A stretch of DNA of 64,000 bases from Lachnospiraceae bacterium (GCA_017484135.1 JAFUTQ010000062.1:1-64000), one strand, 5' to 3'; counted from the stretch's first letter, positions 8,808-18,543 are shown. The notes: generated by a model not told the origin, from the letters alone. Numbers and translations: made by a program.

Positions 8808-9947
8808 TTGAGAGTTGAAGATTTTATAGAAATACTGGGAGCCGATTTTTATACGGGAGTTCCCGATTCGCAGTTAAAGCCATTGTGTAATTATCTGATG
8901 CATACATACGGAATCGATCCGAAGCACCATGTGATCGCCGCAAATGAAGGAAACTGTACCGCTTTAGCGGCGGGGTATCATCTGGCAACCGGAAAAGTTC
9001 CGGTGGTGTATATGCAAAATTCCGGCGAGGGCAATGTGATCAATCCGGTTGCGTCTCTGCTGAATGATAAAGTGTATGCGATTCCGGTGATTTTTGTCAT
9101 TGGATGGCGTGGCGAGCCGGGGATCCATGACGAGCCGCAGCATATCTATCAGGGGGAAGTGACGGTCAGGCTGCTGGAGGATATGAATATCGAAGCGTTT
9201 GTGATCGGAAGGGATACGACGGAGAATGAGCTCGCAGCTGTAATGACGCGTTTTCATGAGTCGCTGGCAGCAGGGAAATCGGTTGCCTTTGTGGTGCGCA
9301 AGGGTGCACTGTCCTATGATGGAAAAGTCAAATATGAGAATGAGCATTTGATGCTGCGTGAGGAGATCATCCAGCGTATTGTCAGGGCGGCCGGAGAAGA
9401 TCCAATCATTTCTACCACCGGGAAGGCCAGCCGGGAATTGTTCGAGATCAGAGAGGTAAACGGTCAGAGCCACAAGTACGATTTTCTGACGGTGGGTTCT
9501 ATGGGACACAGCTCCTCGATTGCCCTTGGCATTGCGCTCCATAAGCCGGATACCAGAGTCTGGTGTATCGATGGAGACGGGGCAGTTCTGATGCACATGG
9601 GTGCAATGGCGGTGCTGGGAGCGAATGCTCCGAAAAATTTGATCCATGTGGTGATCAATAACGGGGCACATGAGACGGTAGGCGGTATGCCCACCGTGGC
9701 AGAAGGGATTGATATCGCGGCAATTGCAAAGGCATGCGGCTACCCACATGCTGTGAGCGTTGATAATTTTCATGATCTGGACAAGGAGCTGGAGGCTGCC
9801 AGGAACAGAGAAGCGCTTAGTCTGATCGAAGTAAAGTGTTCGATCGGAGCCAGAGACGATCTTGGCAGACCGACGACTACTGCGCTGGAGAATAAGAGGA
9901 ACTTTATGGAGTATTTGAAGATATTTGAAAGTAAGAGAAATTTCTAA
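8808..9947 (+). CDS. aepY: Phosphonopyruvate decarboxylase
   Basis: 379 residues, a TPP-dependent enzyme that converts phosphonopyruvate to phosphonoacetaldehyde, driving phosphonate synthesis. The N-terminal Pyr domain starts with FYTGVPDSQL and has AANEGNCTALAAGYHLATG with the catalytic glutamate. The TPP motif begins at GDGAVLMH (Gly256-Asp257) and ends at INN about 30 residues on. It starts with TTG at 8808, preceded by a GAAAGGGA ribosome binding site, since no suitable ATG precedes the conserved N-terminus. It lies 31 bp after aepX. Confidence 0.9.
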   Translation: MRVEDFIEILGADFYTGVPDSQLKPLCNYLMHTYGIDPKHHVIAANEGNCTALAAGYHLATGKVPVVYMQNSGEGNVINPVASLLNDKVYAIPVIFVIGWRGEPGIHDEPQHIYQGEVTVRLLEDMNIEAFVIGRDTTENELAAVMTRFHESLAAGKSVAFVVRKGALSYDGKVKYENEHLMLREEIIQRIVRAAGEDPIISTTGKASRELFEIREVNGQSHKYDFLTVGSMGHSSSIALGIALHKPDTRVWCIDGDGAVLMHMGAMAVLGANAPKNLIHVVINNGAHETVGGMPTVAEGIDIAAIAKACGYPHAVSVDNFHDLDKELEAARNREALSLIEVKCSIGARDDLGRPTTTALENKRNFMEYLKIFESKRNF

Positions 9948-10078
9948 TTTTTATAGTATCAGATGTAGTGCGAATGATATATCATAATTGGTTATGTATT
10001 TTCAAAAAAAACCCGATATACTAAGTGATATTGGTGAATAGGAAGCCCTAGCCTAATGAAAATTGAAAAGGTTCAAAT

Positions 10079-11161
10079 ATGCTAAATATAATCAATAAAG
10101 AAAACAAAATACTAAAGGTAATACAAAAACTACATGACGAAAAGGCAGAGGTTGTTTTATATGGCGCCGGCTATTGCGGACATGAAGCCTTGACGTTGCT
10201 TCGGGAAGGTGATGTCAAGGTGGCTGCAATCTGCGATGATTTTAGGATAGGAGAAGAAATCGATGGAGAAACGATAGGAGATATCCGTGAAATAACGCCG
10301 AATGAGCACACGGTTATTTTTATTACCAGCGGTTTTAATGAATCCATGAAGCGTAATCTGGAAATGCTTCGGCTTATGGATCATTACGTTGAGCTTGATT
10401 TTGGACGGTATGACCGGGAGAAAGAAACCTATCAGTGGTATAAAAATCATCAGACCGAAATAGAACAGGCATATGCTCTTTTGGAGGATGAAACATCCAG
10501 AAGATGGATGGAGGAGCTGATTAATTATAAAATAAGCAGAGATAGTTCCTCTTTTTTGGGAAATAAGCAATATGACAAACCGCAATATTTTCCGGTGGAA
10601 GAGGGTTTGGATCTTCGCAGAAAAAATCATGTTTTTCTTGATCTGGGAGCTTATGATGGGGATAGCTGCAGAGGATTCATAGACTATGTGAATGGGCAAT
10701 ATGAGAAGATCATTGCGGTTGAAGCAAGCGATATCAACTATAAAAAGCTTCAGACGAAAATGAGCGCTGTGACCAATATGGAGCTGTTGAAAACGGGAAT
10801 ATACAGGGAAAAAGGAAAATTGAAATTTGAGCTGAATGATGCAAAAAACTCCTTTGTTTCAGAACAAGGGACATCATGGCTGGATGTGGATTCTGTGGAC
10901 GGCATACTTGGCAGTCAAAGAGTTTCATTCATCAAAATGGATATTGAAGGAGCGGAATACGATGCTCTGATAGGCGCGGAAAAGACGATTCAAAGAGATA
11001 CGCCTATCTTAGCTGTGTCTGTCTATCATTACACAGAAGACCTGTTTCGGCTGCAGCTGTTGATTCAAGAAATGCATCCACGCTATAAATATTATTTGAG
11101 ACACTATTCGCCTACAGCAATTGAGACGGTACTATACGCAGTTCCAAAAGAGGAGAAATAA
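10079..11161 (+). CDS. FkbM-family methyltransferase with N-terminal Rossmann-like domain (copy 1)
   Basis: 360 residues. Residues 1-130 contain a nucleotide-binding-like fold (VVLYGAGYCGHEAL, then AAICDDF), similar to the cap domain often fused to glycan-modifying methyltransferases. Residues 180-350 are an FkbM methyltransferase: motif I FLDLGAYDGDS (about 186-196), VEAS, and FIKMDIEGAE. The C-terminus ends in a YYLRHYS block shared with the second copy at 13090-14187. FkbM enzymes O-methylate sugars or other hydroxyls; the acceptor here is unknown. The stop is directly followed by the ATG of the next gene. Confidence 0.8.
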   Translation: MLNIINKENKILKVIQKLHDEKAEVVLYGAGYCGHEALTLLREGDVKVAAICDDFRIGEEIDGETIGDIREITPNEHTVIFITSGFNESMKRNLEMLRLMDHYVELDFGRYDREKETYQWYKNHQTEIEQAYALLEDETSRRWMEELINYKISRDSSSFLGNKQYDKPQYFPVEEGLDLRRKNHVFLDLGAYDGDSCRGFIDYVNGQYEKIIAVEASDINYKKLQTKMSAVTNMELLKTGIYREKGKLKFELNDAKNSFVSEQGTSWLDVDSVDGILGSQRVSFIKMDIEGAEYDALIGAEKTIQRDTPILAVSVYHYTEDLFRLQLLIQEMHPRYKYYLRHYSPTAIETVLYAVPKEEK

Positions 11162-12235
11162 ATGGCAAATTCTTATAGTTCAGCAAAAATATTTCATCAT
11201 AAGGATATTTTGGATGCAATTGAGAGAGAGGAAAGATTTGCACCGGTTTATGTGCGGCTGAAGCCCACAAATATCTGCAATCATCACTGCGCTTATTGTA
11301 CATACGGTTCCGGGGATACAAGCCAGAAGACAGAGAATAGAGACACTATTCTTCATGCGGACATGATCCCTTGGGAGAAGCTGCAGGAAATTCTTGAGGA
11401 TATGCATCATATGGGAGTCAAGGCCATCACATTGTCCGGCGGAGGTGAGCCGTTGACCTATCCACACATTCTCGATGCGGTAAGAATGATAAAGGACTAT
11501 GGAATGGATTTATCTTTGATCAGCAATGGACAGCTTTTACGTGGAGACATTGCAAAGGAGTTTTATGATGCAAAATGGGTGCGCATATCCTTTGATTCCC
11601 CGATAGCACACGAATATATGAATTTGAGGAATGTGTCTGAAGCAGCCTTTCATGCAGTGTGTGACAATATGAAAAGCTTTGCCGAAAATAAAAAATACGA
11701 TTGTGTTTTCGGGGTAAACTTCGTGATTTCAAAAGCCAACTGTAATCATGTATATGCAGCTGCCGGGTTCTTAAAAAAGTTAGGGATCAATAATGTGAAA
11801 TTTGCGGCAATGGTGGCGGGAGAGCCCAATTATCATTTGGCGATCAAGGATGATGTAATCGCACAGATTCATCGGGCAAAACAGGATTATGAGTCTGATA
11901 ACTTTCAGATTATCAATAATTATGAGAATGACTGGCAGGACAAAAATGACATTGAGCAGCCATTTGAAACGTGTTATACCTGTAGAATGGTTACGGTAAT
12001 TGCGGCAGATCAGTGTGTATATTTGTGTCATACGCGTGCCTATGATTCCGGAGCGTTATTAGGAGATTTGCATAAACGGGGTTTTCAGGAACTGTGGTAT
12101 TCCGATGAAACCCGTCAGCGGCTGAAAACCTTGAACCCGAAAAAAAGCTGCAGAAATTTTTGCGCATATCAGGAGAGAAATCAATTGATCAATGCATATT
12201 TTGATGCAAATTATGATCATATCAACTTTATATAG
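11162..12235 (+). CDS. Radical SAM protein with SPASM/twitch-like C-terminus
   Basis: 357 residues. The [4Fe-4S]-SAM motif CxxxCxxC is Cys39, Cys43, Cys46 (CNHHCAYC), followed by LSGGGEPL, the SAM-binding GGE motif. Near the C-terminus further cysteines (Cys271, Cys274, then CVYLC and CRNFC) fit an auxiliary cluster of the SPASM or twitch type. Such enzymes carry out radical epimerisation, dehydrogenation or C-C bond chemistry. It lies between an FkbM methyltransferase and an SDR in one tight operon, so a sugar or glycolipid intermediate is the likely substrate; the exact reaction cannot be read. Confidence 0.8.
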   Translation: MANSYSSAKIFHHKDILDAIEREERFAPVYVRLKPTNICNHHCAYCTYGSGDTSQKTENRDTILHADMIPWEKLQEILEDMHHMGVKAITLSGGGEPLTYPHILDAVRMIKDYGMDLSLISNGQLLRGDIAKEFYDAKWVRISFDSPIAHEYMNLRNVSEAAFHAVCDNMKSFAENKKYDCVFGVNFVISKANCNHVYAAAGFLKKLGINNVKFAAMVAGEPNYHLAIKDDVIAQIHRAKQDYESDNFQIINNYENDWQDKNDIEQPFETCYTCRMVTVIAADQCVYLCHTRAYDSGALLGDLHKRGFQELWYSDETRQRLKTLNPKKSCRNFCAYQERNQLINAYFDANYDHINFI

Positions 12236-12247
12236 GAAGTGATCAAT

Positions 12248-13093
12248 ATGAAAATACTTGTGACCGGTGCCGGCGGAATGGTGGGAAACTACGTTGCAGC
12301 TTACTTAACACATGTCGGGCATGAGGTGGTTGGGACGGTTCGAAGAACGTCTTCTGCCAAAGAGGTCCGAACCGTTGTGTGTGATTTATCTAAGCCGATT
12401 ACAATCCATGAGGAGTTTGAACTGATTATACATACGGCAGGCGCACTCCCCTATAGGAATTCTACGGTTCTTCAGTATAAGCAGGACAATATTGACGCCA
12501 TGGAACAGTTGTTATCTTTTGCGCAGGCGAAGGGTATCCCGCGAATGATTAATTTGTCTACTATTGGAGTATATGGAGAGTTTCGGGAAGAACGCATTCA
12601 TGAAGACAGCGACCATATCAATCCCGATCCCTATGGACAGTCTAAGGAGATTGCGGAAAGAATGCTCAGAGAGTGTGGATCGGTGGAAGGCATTAGCTTA
12701 AGAATGCCGGGCATCTTAGGGAATGGAGCGAGGGGAATTTGGATTACCAATGTGATAGAGAAAATGAAACAGAACGCCCCCGTAACGATTTATTCGCCGG
12801 AGTTTGTCACAACAAATTTTGTGGATGTTTATCAGATATCTGTATTTATCAGCAAATTGATAGATAGGAAAAAATGGGAATATGACACCTTGGTTTTAGC
12901 GTGTTCGAAAGGGAACCGGATTGGGGAAATTGTAGAGAGAACAAAAGAGAAATTAAAATCAGGAAGCGAGATTCTTGTTGGGAAAGGAGATCGGGCTCCG
13001 TTCTGGCTGGATGCCTCCCGGGCGGTATCTATGGGCTATCCGGAGAGCACACCAGCGGATGTGGTAAGCCGTTTTTTGGAAGGTGATTTATGA
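12248..13093 (+). CDS. NAD-dependent epimerase/dehydratase (extended SDR)
   Basis: 281 residues from ATG 12248, chosen because AGGAAG at 12234-12239 is well spaced from it; a GTG at 12239 is in frame. GAGGMVGNY near residue 8 is the NAD(P)-binding GxxGxxG motif, and YGQSK further on is the catalytic Tyr-x3-Lys. It probably epimerises, reduces or dehydrates an activated sugar. The stop overlaps the next start (ATGA at 13090). Confidence 0.78.
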   Translation: MKILVTGAGGMVGNYVAAYLTHVGHEVVGTVRRTSSAKEVRTVVCDLSKPITIHEEFELIIHTAGALPYRNSTVLQYKQDNIDAMEQLLSFAQAKGIPRMINLSTIGVYGEFREERIHEDSDHINPDPYGQSKEIAERMLRECGSVEGISLRMPGILGNGARGIWITNVIEKMKQNAPVTIYSPEFVTTNFVDVYQISVFISKLIDRKKWEYDTLVLACSKGNRIGEIVERTKEKLKSGSEILVGKGDRAPFWLDASRAVSMGYPESTPADVVSRFLEGDL

Positions 13094-14187
13094 TTGATTT
13101 TATAGAAAAACAAGAAAACAAGATGTTACGTGTATTGACAGATTTAAAGAAAAGAAACATGCCGGTTGTCTTATTCGGAGCAGACCTGTGTGGGAAGAAT
13201 TATATGTCGGTATTGAAACAGTATGAAATACCTGTCATTGCATTTGTGGACGATGACAAGAAAAAACAAAAGGCAGGATATTGCGGAAAGACCGTTCTTC
13301 CGACTGAGGAGCTGTTTACAGAACGATATGCAGAATATCCCATTTTAATATCATCCTTTGGTCCATCCAGACTGATGAAAAGATTGGAAGATTTATCGAA
13401 AGACTTATTGAAAAGAGTTGTATGGACAGAATTTTACTTATGGGAAAAAGAACTTGACTATTACGAATATTATCAATCGAAGGAAGAATTGATTCACAAA
13501 GCCTATGGTTTGCTAAGTGATGAAAAGTCAAGAAAATGCTTTCGAAATTTATTGCAGTATAAGATTAGCAGAGATCGCAGTCTGATCCGTGAAATTCAGG
13601 ATTCTCCCCGACTTCAGTATTTTGACCCAAACGTAATTACTTTTGGAGAACGGGAAATCTTTCTGGATTTGGGAGCATATACCGGAGATACCGTGAATCA
13701 GTTTTGTAATACAGTACATGGAAAATATGAAAAGGTCTATGCAGTAGAACCGGACGAAGAAAATTATCGAAGATTGCAGGTTAATACGAAACAAATGAAA
13801 AACATTGCCTGCCTGAAATGTGGTGTAGCATCGCAGGATGGAGTTTTGAGGTTCAGCTCTGACGGCACCTGGACATCTGCGGTGGACGAGATGGGTAACG
13901 CAGAAGTCGAAGTAAAAAGTGTTGATAATATCGTGAGGGAAACCGGTGTGACCTATATAAAAGCAGATATTGAAGGATATGAGGAAGAAATGCTTTTGGG
14001 AGCACACGAGACAATTGTTCGAAATTATCCGCAATTGGCTATAGCGGTATATCACAAAAAAAAGGACATTTTCACGCTCATTAATTCTATTCATGAGTTG
14101 AGAGATGATTATGATTATTATTTGAGACATTACACAGAATTGCCGATAGATTCTGTACTGTATGCGGTGAGGAAAGATGGATCATAG
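13090..14187 (+). CDS. FkbM-family methyltransferase with N-terminal Rossmann-like domain (copy 2)
   Basis: 365 residues with the same architecture as 10079-11161: VVLFGADLCGKNYM and AFVDDD in the N-terminal domain, FLDLGAYTGDT (about 191-201), VEPDEENY and YIKADIEGYE in the methyltransferase domain, and a YYLRHYTE block at the end. The two copies are clear paralogues but far from identical, so they probably methylate different positions. It overlaps both neighbours by a few bases. Confidence 0.8.
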   Translation: MIDFIEKQENKMLRVLTDLKKRNMPVVLFGADLCGKNYMSVLKQYEIPVIAFVDDDKKKQKAGYCGKTVLPTEELFTERYAEYPILISSFGPSRLMKRLEDLSKDLLKRVVWTEFYLWEKELDYYEYYQSKEELIHKAYGLLSDEKSRKCFRNLLQYKISRDRSLIREIQDSPRLQYFDPNVITFGEREIFLDLGAYTGDTVNQFCNTVHGKYEKVYAVEPDEENYRRLQVNTKQMKNIACLKCGVASQDGVLRFSSDGTWTSAVDEMGNAEVEVKSVDNIVRETGVTYIKADIEGYEEEMLLGAHETIVRNYPQLAIAVYHKKKDIFTLINSIHELRDDYDYYLRHYTELPIDSVLYAVRKDGS

Positions 14188-15013
14188 AAATAATGAAATT
14201 GAGCAAATTGCAAGAGAATTGAGAATCGATATAGCGAAGATGTTTTATATCTCGAAAACAGGACATTTTGCACCTGCGCTTTCCTGTGTTGATATTTTTG
14301 CAGAGCTGTATTTTGATGGAATTATTGACTATGAAAAGCGGTTTTCAGAGGACCGGGATCGCGTCATTTTGTCGAAAGGGCACGCCTGTGCTGCATTATA
14401 TGCGGTATTGGCAAAGGCAGAGTATTTTCCCAGAGAGGCATTGGGCAGTTTTTATCAGAAGGACTCGCTTTTGGGGGGGCATCCGAATGTCGCACTTCCG
14501 GGGATTGAAACGGCGACAGGAGCACTGGGACATGGGATCTGCTTTGCAACAGGAACGGCGATGGCGGCAAAGCTTGATCATAAGGATTTTTACACGTATG
14601 TGATATTGGGAGATGGAGAATCGGAGGAAGGCTCTGTATGGGAAGCGGTTCAATTTGCAGGCAAAGAGAAATTAAATAAACTGATTGTGATTATCGACTA
14701 TAATAAGCTGCAGGCCAGCGATCGGGTTGAACAATTATCACCCCTCGAGCCGATCAAAGAGAAATGGGAGGCGTTTGGATGGAGCGTCCTTTCGGTGGAT
14801 GGACATGATTTTGGAAAGCTGCACGACGCTTTTCTTACGGCAAAAGGGAGTCAAAGTTGTCCAACGATAATCATTGCGGAAACCATCAAGGGAAAAGGAC
14901 TCTCTCTGGCAGAAAATAAACCGGAATGGCATAGCCGCGCACCGAGGGATCATGAATGGGATATTGTTTGTAGGGAGCTTGGAATTGAACGGGCGGAATT
15001 GGAGAAGATATGA
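14177..15013 (+). CDS. Transketolase, N-terminal subunit
   Basis: 278 residues, matching the TPP-binding half of split transketolases. Conserved features are SKGHA, GGHP, TGALGHG and GDGESEEGSVWEA with IDYNKLQ about 30 residues later (the GDG...N TPP motif). The next gene encodes the matching C-terminal half, overlapping by four bases. A dedicated transketolase beside heptose genes could make sedoheptulose-7-phosphate, the GmhA substrate, from pentose phosphates. It may instead move a two-carbon unit onto another sugar. Confidence 0.87.
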   Translation: MDHRNNEIEQIARELRIDIAKMFYISKTGHFAPALSCVDIFAELYFDGIIDYEKRFSEDRDRVILSKGHACAALYAVLAKAEYFPREALGSFYQKDSLLGGHPNVALPGIETATGALGHGICFATGTAMAAKLDHKDFYTYVILGDGESEEGSVWEAVQFAGKEKLNKLIVIIDYNKLQASDRVEQLSPLEPIKEKWEAFGWSVLSVDGHDFGKLHDAFLTAKGSQSCPTIIIAETIKGKGLSLAENKPEWHSRAPRDHEWDIVCRELGIERAELEKI

Positions 15014-15918
15014 GAAACGCAGCAACGAGAGTCGTAGAAGAACTGGTTCAAAGGGATCGGAATGTATTGGCGGTCACAGCGGATAATCGCAATGAAATTT
15101 ATCAGCATATATTGGAACATTTCCCGGAGCAGTACATAGAGTATGGCATAGCAGAAGAGAATATGATCGCCAGCGCAGCCGGATTGGCATCATGTGGAAA
15201 AATTCCATTTCTATATACCATTACAAATTTTATGTCAATGCATGGCTATGAATTCCTTAGGAATGATGTGTGTATCCCCAATCAGAATGTGAAATTTTTG
15301 GGGCGGTCAGCGGGCCTGGTCAGCAGCAGTATGGGACCGACTCATCAGGGGACGGAAGAATTGGGATTGCTACGGCCCTTGCCCAATCTGATCACGATTA
15401 CGCCGTCTACGCCGATCATGGCGCAAAAGGCAACAGAATACGCATATCAACACACAGGTCCTGTGTATCTTCGTTTAGAGGGATTTGGAGAGCCTGAGTA
15501 CTATACCGATGATTTTGTGTTTGAGGTTGGAAAAGGTTATGTACTTCGGGAGGGAACGGATGCCGCGATTTTTGCAATGGGCTCTGTAGCATCAGAAGCA
15601 TTAAAAGCAGCGGAACATCTACAGAAGGAGCGTCAGTTGTCTGTAGCGGTTGTTGATATGCCTACGGTCAAACCGATAGACCGGGAACTGATTATCGATT
15701 ACGGGAAAAAATGCAAACTGATGGTTTCGATAGAAGAGCATAGTATCTATTGTGGACTTGGCAGTGCTATTGCTGAAATTGTCGCGGAAGAGGGATTGGG
15801 CGTTCCTCTGAAGCGTTTGGGATTGGAATCATGTGTGGATACTTGTGCGAATCGGAAGGATCTGAGAGAGCATTATCATCTGGATTCTCGTTACATCGTG
15901 GAGATGCTGAAGACGTAA
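15010..15918 (+). CDS. Transketolase, C-terminal subunit
   Basis: 302 residues with the pyrimidine-binding domain (GIAEENMIASAAGLA holding the catalytic glutamate, then SMGPTHQGTEEL) and a transketolase C-terminal domain (VSIEEHS, GLGSAIAE). It pairs with 14177-15013 to form one active enzyme. After its stop there is a 78-bp gap before the next gene, larger than elsewhere in this run. Confidence 0.87.
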   Translation: MRNAATRVVEELVQRDRNVLAVTADNRNEIYQHILEHFPEQYIEYGIAEENMIASAAGLASCGKIPFLYTITNFMSMHGYEFLRNDVCIPNQNVKFLGRSAGLVSSSMGPTHQGTEELGLLRPLPNLITITPSTPIMAQKATEYAYQHTGPVYLRLEGFGEPEYYTDDFVFEVGKGYVLREGTDAAIFAMGSVASEALKAAEHLQKERQLSVAVVDMPTVKPIDRELIIDYGKKCKLMVSIEEHSIYCGLGSAIAEIVAEEGLGVPLKRLGLESCVDTCANRKDLREHYHLDSRYIVEMLKT

Positions 15919-15996
15919 CAACAGAACTTGATAATAATGGCTGTGGATGGTATGCTTATTTTGTAGCATAAAAATTGTCATACAAGGGGGAATGAA

Positions 15997-16992
15997 ATGA
16001 GATCATTAGTAACCGGCGGGTGTGGCTTTATCGGATCACATATGGTTGACCGCCTTCTGAAAGAGGGACATGATGTCACTGTAATTGACAACTGTAGTAC
16101 CGGAAGACTAGAAAATCTGGAGCATCAAAAAGAAAATAGTCATTTGACCATTGTGCAGGAGGATATATGTAATTATGAAAAGATCCTTCCGTTGTTTCGT
16201 GATGTAGACTGGGTTTTTCATTTTGCGGCGTTAGCGGATATTGTACCGTCCATTCAGAGACCGGAGGATTATTTTCATTCCAATGTAGATGGAACATTTT
16301 CTGTTCTGCAGGCAGCCAAGGCGGCGCATGTAAAACGGTTTCTGTATACAGCATCCTCATCCTGTTACGGGATTCCTGACCATTTTCCGACAGATGAGAA
16401 TGCAGCGATTCGGCCGGAGTATCCATATGCATTGACCAAGAGACTGGGAGAGGAGCTGGCGTTGCATTACGCACATGTGTATAAGCTGCCGGTTGTCTCA
16501 CTGTGTTTATTTAATGTATATGGGCCAAGGTCCAGAACATCGGGCACTTATGGAGCGGTTTTTGGCGTATTTTTAGGGCAAAAGCTGGCAGGAAAGCCCT
16601 ATACGGTAGTTGGAACCGGGGAGCAGACAAGGGACTTTACCTATGTTACGGATATTGTGGATGCATTTTATACGGCGGCACAGTCCGATATCGTCGGCGA
16701 GAGATTTAATGTGGGCAGCGAGCATACGTATTCCGTCAACCGGTTGGTGGAGCTTTTAGGGGGAACGGAAGAAAATGTAGTCCATATTCCGAAAAGACCG
16801 GGAGAGCCGGACTGTACCTTTGCGGACACAAAGAAGATCAATCAAATGTTAAATTGGCATCCAAAGGTCAGCTTAGAAGAAGGGGTGCAGTATATTTTGG
16901 ATCATATCGAATATTGGCGGGAAGCGCCGGTATGGACTCCCGATACTATAAAGGATGCAACGGCAGATTGGTTCAAATATTTAGGCAAGTAA
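15997..16992 (+). CDS. NAD-dependent sugar-nucleotide epimerase (GalE/WbpP-like)
   Basis: 331 residues of the extended SDR fold. VTGGCGFIGSH at the N-terminus binds NAD; SSSCYG and YPYALTK provide the catalytic Ser and Tyr-x3-Lys; YGPRS and TRDFTYVTD are typical of UDP-hexose or UDP-hexosamine 4-epimerases. It most likely makes a UDP-galactose-type or UDP-GalNAc-type precursor. The donor cannot be fixed from sequence. A good AGGGGGAA site precedes the ATG. Confidence 0.8.
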   Translation: MRSLVTGGCGFIGSHMVDRLLKEGHDVTVIDNCSTGRLENLEHQKENSHLTIVQEDICNYEKILPLFRDVDWVFHFAALADIVPSIQRPEDYFHSNVDGTFSVLQAAKAAHVKRFLYTASSSCYGIPDHFPTDENAAIRPEYPYALTKRLGEELALHYAHVYKLPVVSLCLFNVYGPRSRTSGTYGAVFGVFLGQKLAGKPYTVVGTGEQTRDFTYVTDIVDAFYTAAQSDIVGERFNVGSEHTYSVNRLVELLGGTEENVVHIPKRPGEPDCTFADTKKINQMLNWHPKVSLEEGVQYILDHIEYWREAPVWTPDTIKDATADWFKYLGK

Positions 16993-17001
16993 GGAAATAT
17001 G

Positions 17002-18543
17002 ATGAAAGATAAAATCGTTACAAAGGAACAGTTTGCAGAAATAAGAAAAGAAATCAAACAGCAGGGAAAACGGATTGTATTATGCCATGGGGTGTTTGAT
17101 CTGCTGCATTTAGGTCATGTGGAACATTTCTTAGATGCCAAAAAATGTGGAGATATTCTGGTTGTTTCCGTAACAGCGGCAAGGTATGTAAACAAAGGAC
17201 CTGGACGCCCCTTTTTCAACGATCAGCAGAGACTGCAGTTTCTGTCTCAGATTGAGGCAGTGGATTACTGCATGCTGAGTGAGGCGGTAACCGTTCATGA
17301 CATTATCCGTTATGTGCAGCCGGATGTCTATGCGAAGGGCAGTGAATATCAGACGGCTGAAAATGATTTGACCGGAAACATCGGCAGCGAAGAAGATATT
17401 GTGCGCGAGTATGGTGGGACGGTTTATTACACCAAAGGGGATGTATACAGCTCCAGCAAGCTCTTGAACCATTATTTTTCGGCATTGCCTCCAAAGGTTT
17501 TAGAGACTTCCATTCGTCTGAAAGAAAAATACGGACAGGATCTGATGCAGCAGATCAGAAACCGGATGGAAGCGTTTCGGGATATAAAAATTCTGGTGGT
17601 TGGGGATGTGATTTTGGATGAGTATGTGTTCTGCAATGTACAGGGGCTGACCATGAAGGATGCAAGCCTTTCCACGTTCTACGATTATGAAGAACGCTAT
17701 ACGGGAGGAGCATTGGCGATTGCAAAGCATGTGGCAAATTTTTCGGATCATGTCACATATTGTTCGATGATCGGAACGGAACAGGGAGTTCGGGATTATA
17801 TCTATGCAAACATGGGAAGTGTAAAGCTGGAGATCATAGAGGATGAGCATTTTACAACTCCTGTGAAGCGCAGATTTTTGAAAGAAAATCCACACCGACA
17901 GGAATTTGACAAGCTTTTTTCGATCAATCATTTGATGAAAAGAGGCGAAAAAAAGAGATTTGATTATCGGGCATTTCATGAAAAGTTAAATGAATTGACA
18001 TCACAGTTTGACATGGTAATTGTTGGAGATTTTGGACATGGTCTGATCGATGCAAAAGCAATTGAGATATTAGAAAATAAATCTAATTATCTGGCAGTGA
18101 ATTGTCAGAGCAACTCTGCGAATATGGGTACCAATCTTATCACAAAGTATGGTCGTGCGGATTCCTTTGTGTTGGATGAGCGGGAACTCCGACTTGCTTT
18201 CGGGCAGGAATTGAGTCGACGGGAGGAGTTGCTTCAAAAGTTAAAAGAGCAGTTGAAGGGGCAATGTGTATGGGTTACCGTAGGAGCAGAGGGGGCGATT
18301 GGGATGCAGAAGGATTTTCTTGTGCATGAACCTGCTTTGACTCTGTCCGTGAAAGATACCATTGGCGCAGGGGATGCATTTTATTCACTGGCTTCCTTAT
18401 GTGCTTATAAGGAATTGCCGGTAGAGATTTCTACCTTAATTGCAAATGCGGCAGGGGCTTTGAAAACAGGGGTTTTGGGAAATAAAGAGTCGGTAAAAAA
18501 AGTGGATTTGCTGAAATTTGTCAATACGGTATTAAATGTGTGA
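17002..18543 (+). CDS. HldE-like bifunctional heptose-phosphate cytidylyltransferase/kinase, reversed domain order
   Basis: 513 residues. Residues 1-140 are an RfaE2-type nucleotidyltransferase with HLGH after LCHGVFDLL. From about residue 195 there is a PfkB/ribokinase-type domain: VVGDVILDEY, TGGALAIAKHV, and the catalytic DTIGAGDAFY near the end. In E. coli HldE the kinase comes first; here the order is swapped. With GmhA and GmhB downstream it completes a predicted nucleotide-activated heptose route. ATG 17002 gives better spacing from AAGGA than the ATG three bases before it. Confidence 0.82.
   Translation: MKDKIVTKEQFAEIRKEIKQQGKRIVLCHGVFDLLHLGHVEHFLDAKKCGDILVVSVTAARYVNKGPGRPFFNDQQRLQFLSQIEAVDYCMLSEAVTVHDIIRYVQPDVYAKGSEYQTAENDLTGNIGSEEDIVREYGGTVYYTKGDVYSSSKLLNHYFSALPPKVLETSIRLKEKYGQDLMQQIRNRMEAFRDIKILVVGDVILDEYVFCNVQGLTMKDASLSTFYDYEERYTGGALAIAKHVANFSDHVTYCSMIGTEQGVRDYIYANMGSVKLEIIEDEHFTTPVKRRFLKENPHRQEFDKLFSINHLMKRGEKKRFDYRAFHEKLNELTSQFDMVIVGDFGHGLIDAKAIEILENKSNYLAVNCQSNSANMGTNLITKYGRADSFVLDERELRLAFGQELSRREELLQKLKEQLKGQCVWVTVGAEGAIGMQKDFLVHEPALTLSVKDTIGAGDAFYSLASLCAYKELPVEISTLIANAAGALKTGVLGNKESVKKVDLLKFVNTVLNV

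Noticed and set aside
8057..9773. Long minus-strand ORFs across aepX and aepY
   Set aside because: They lie opposite strongly conserved enzymes and have His/Arg-rich translations typical of antisense frames.
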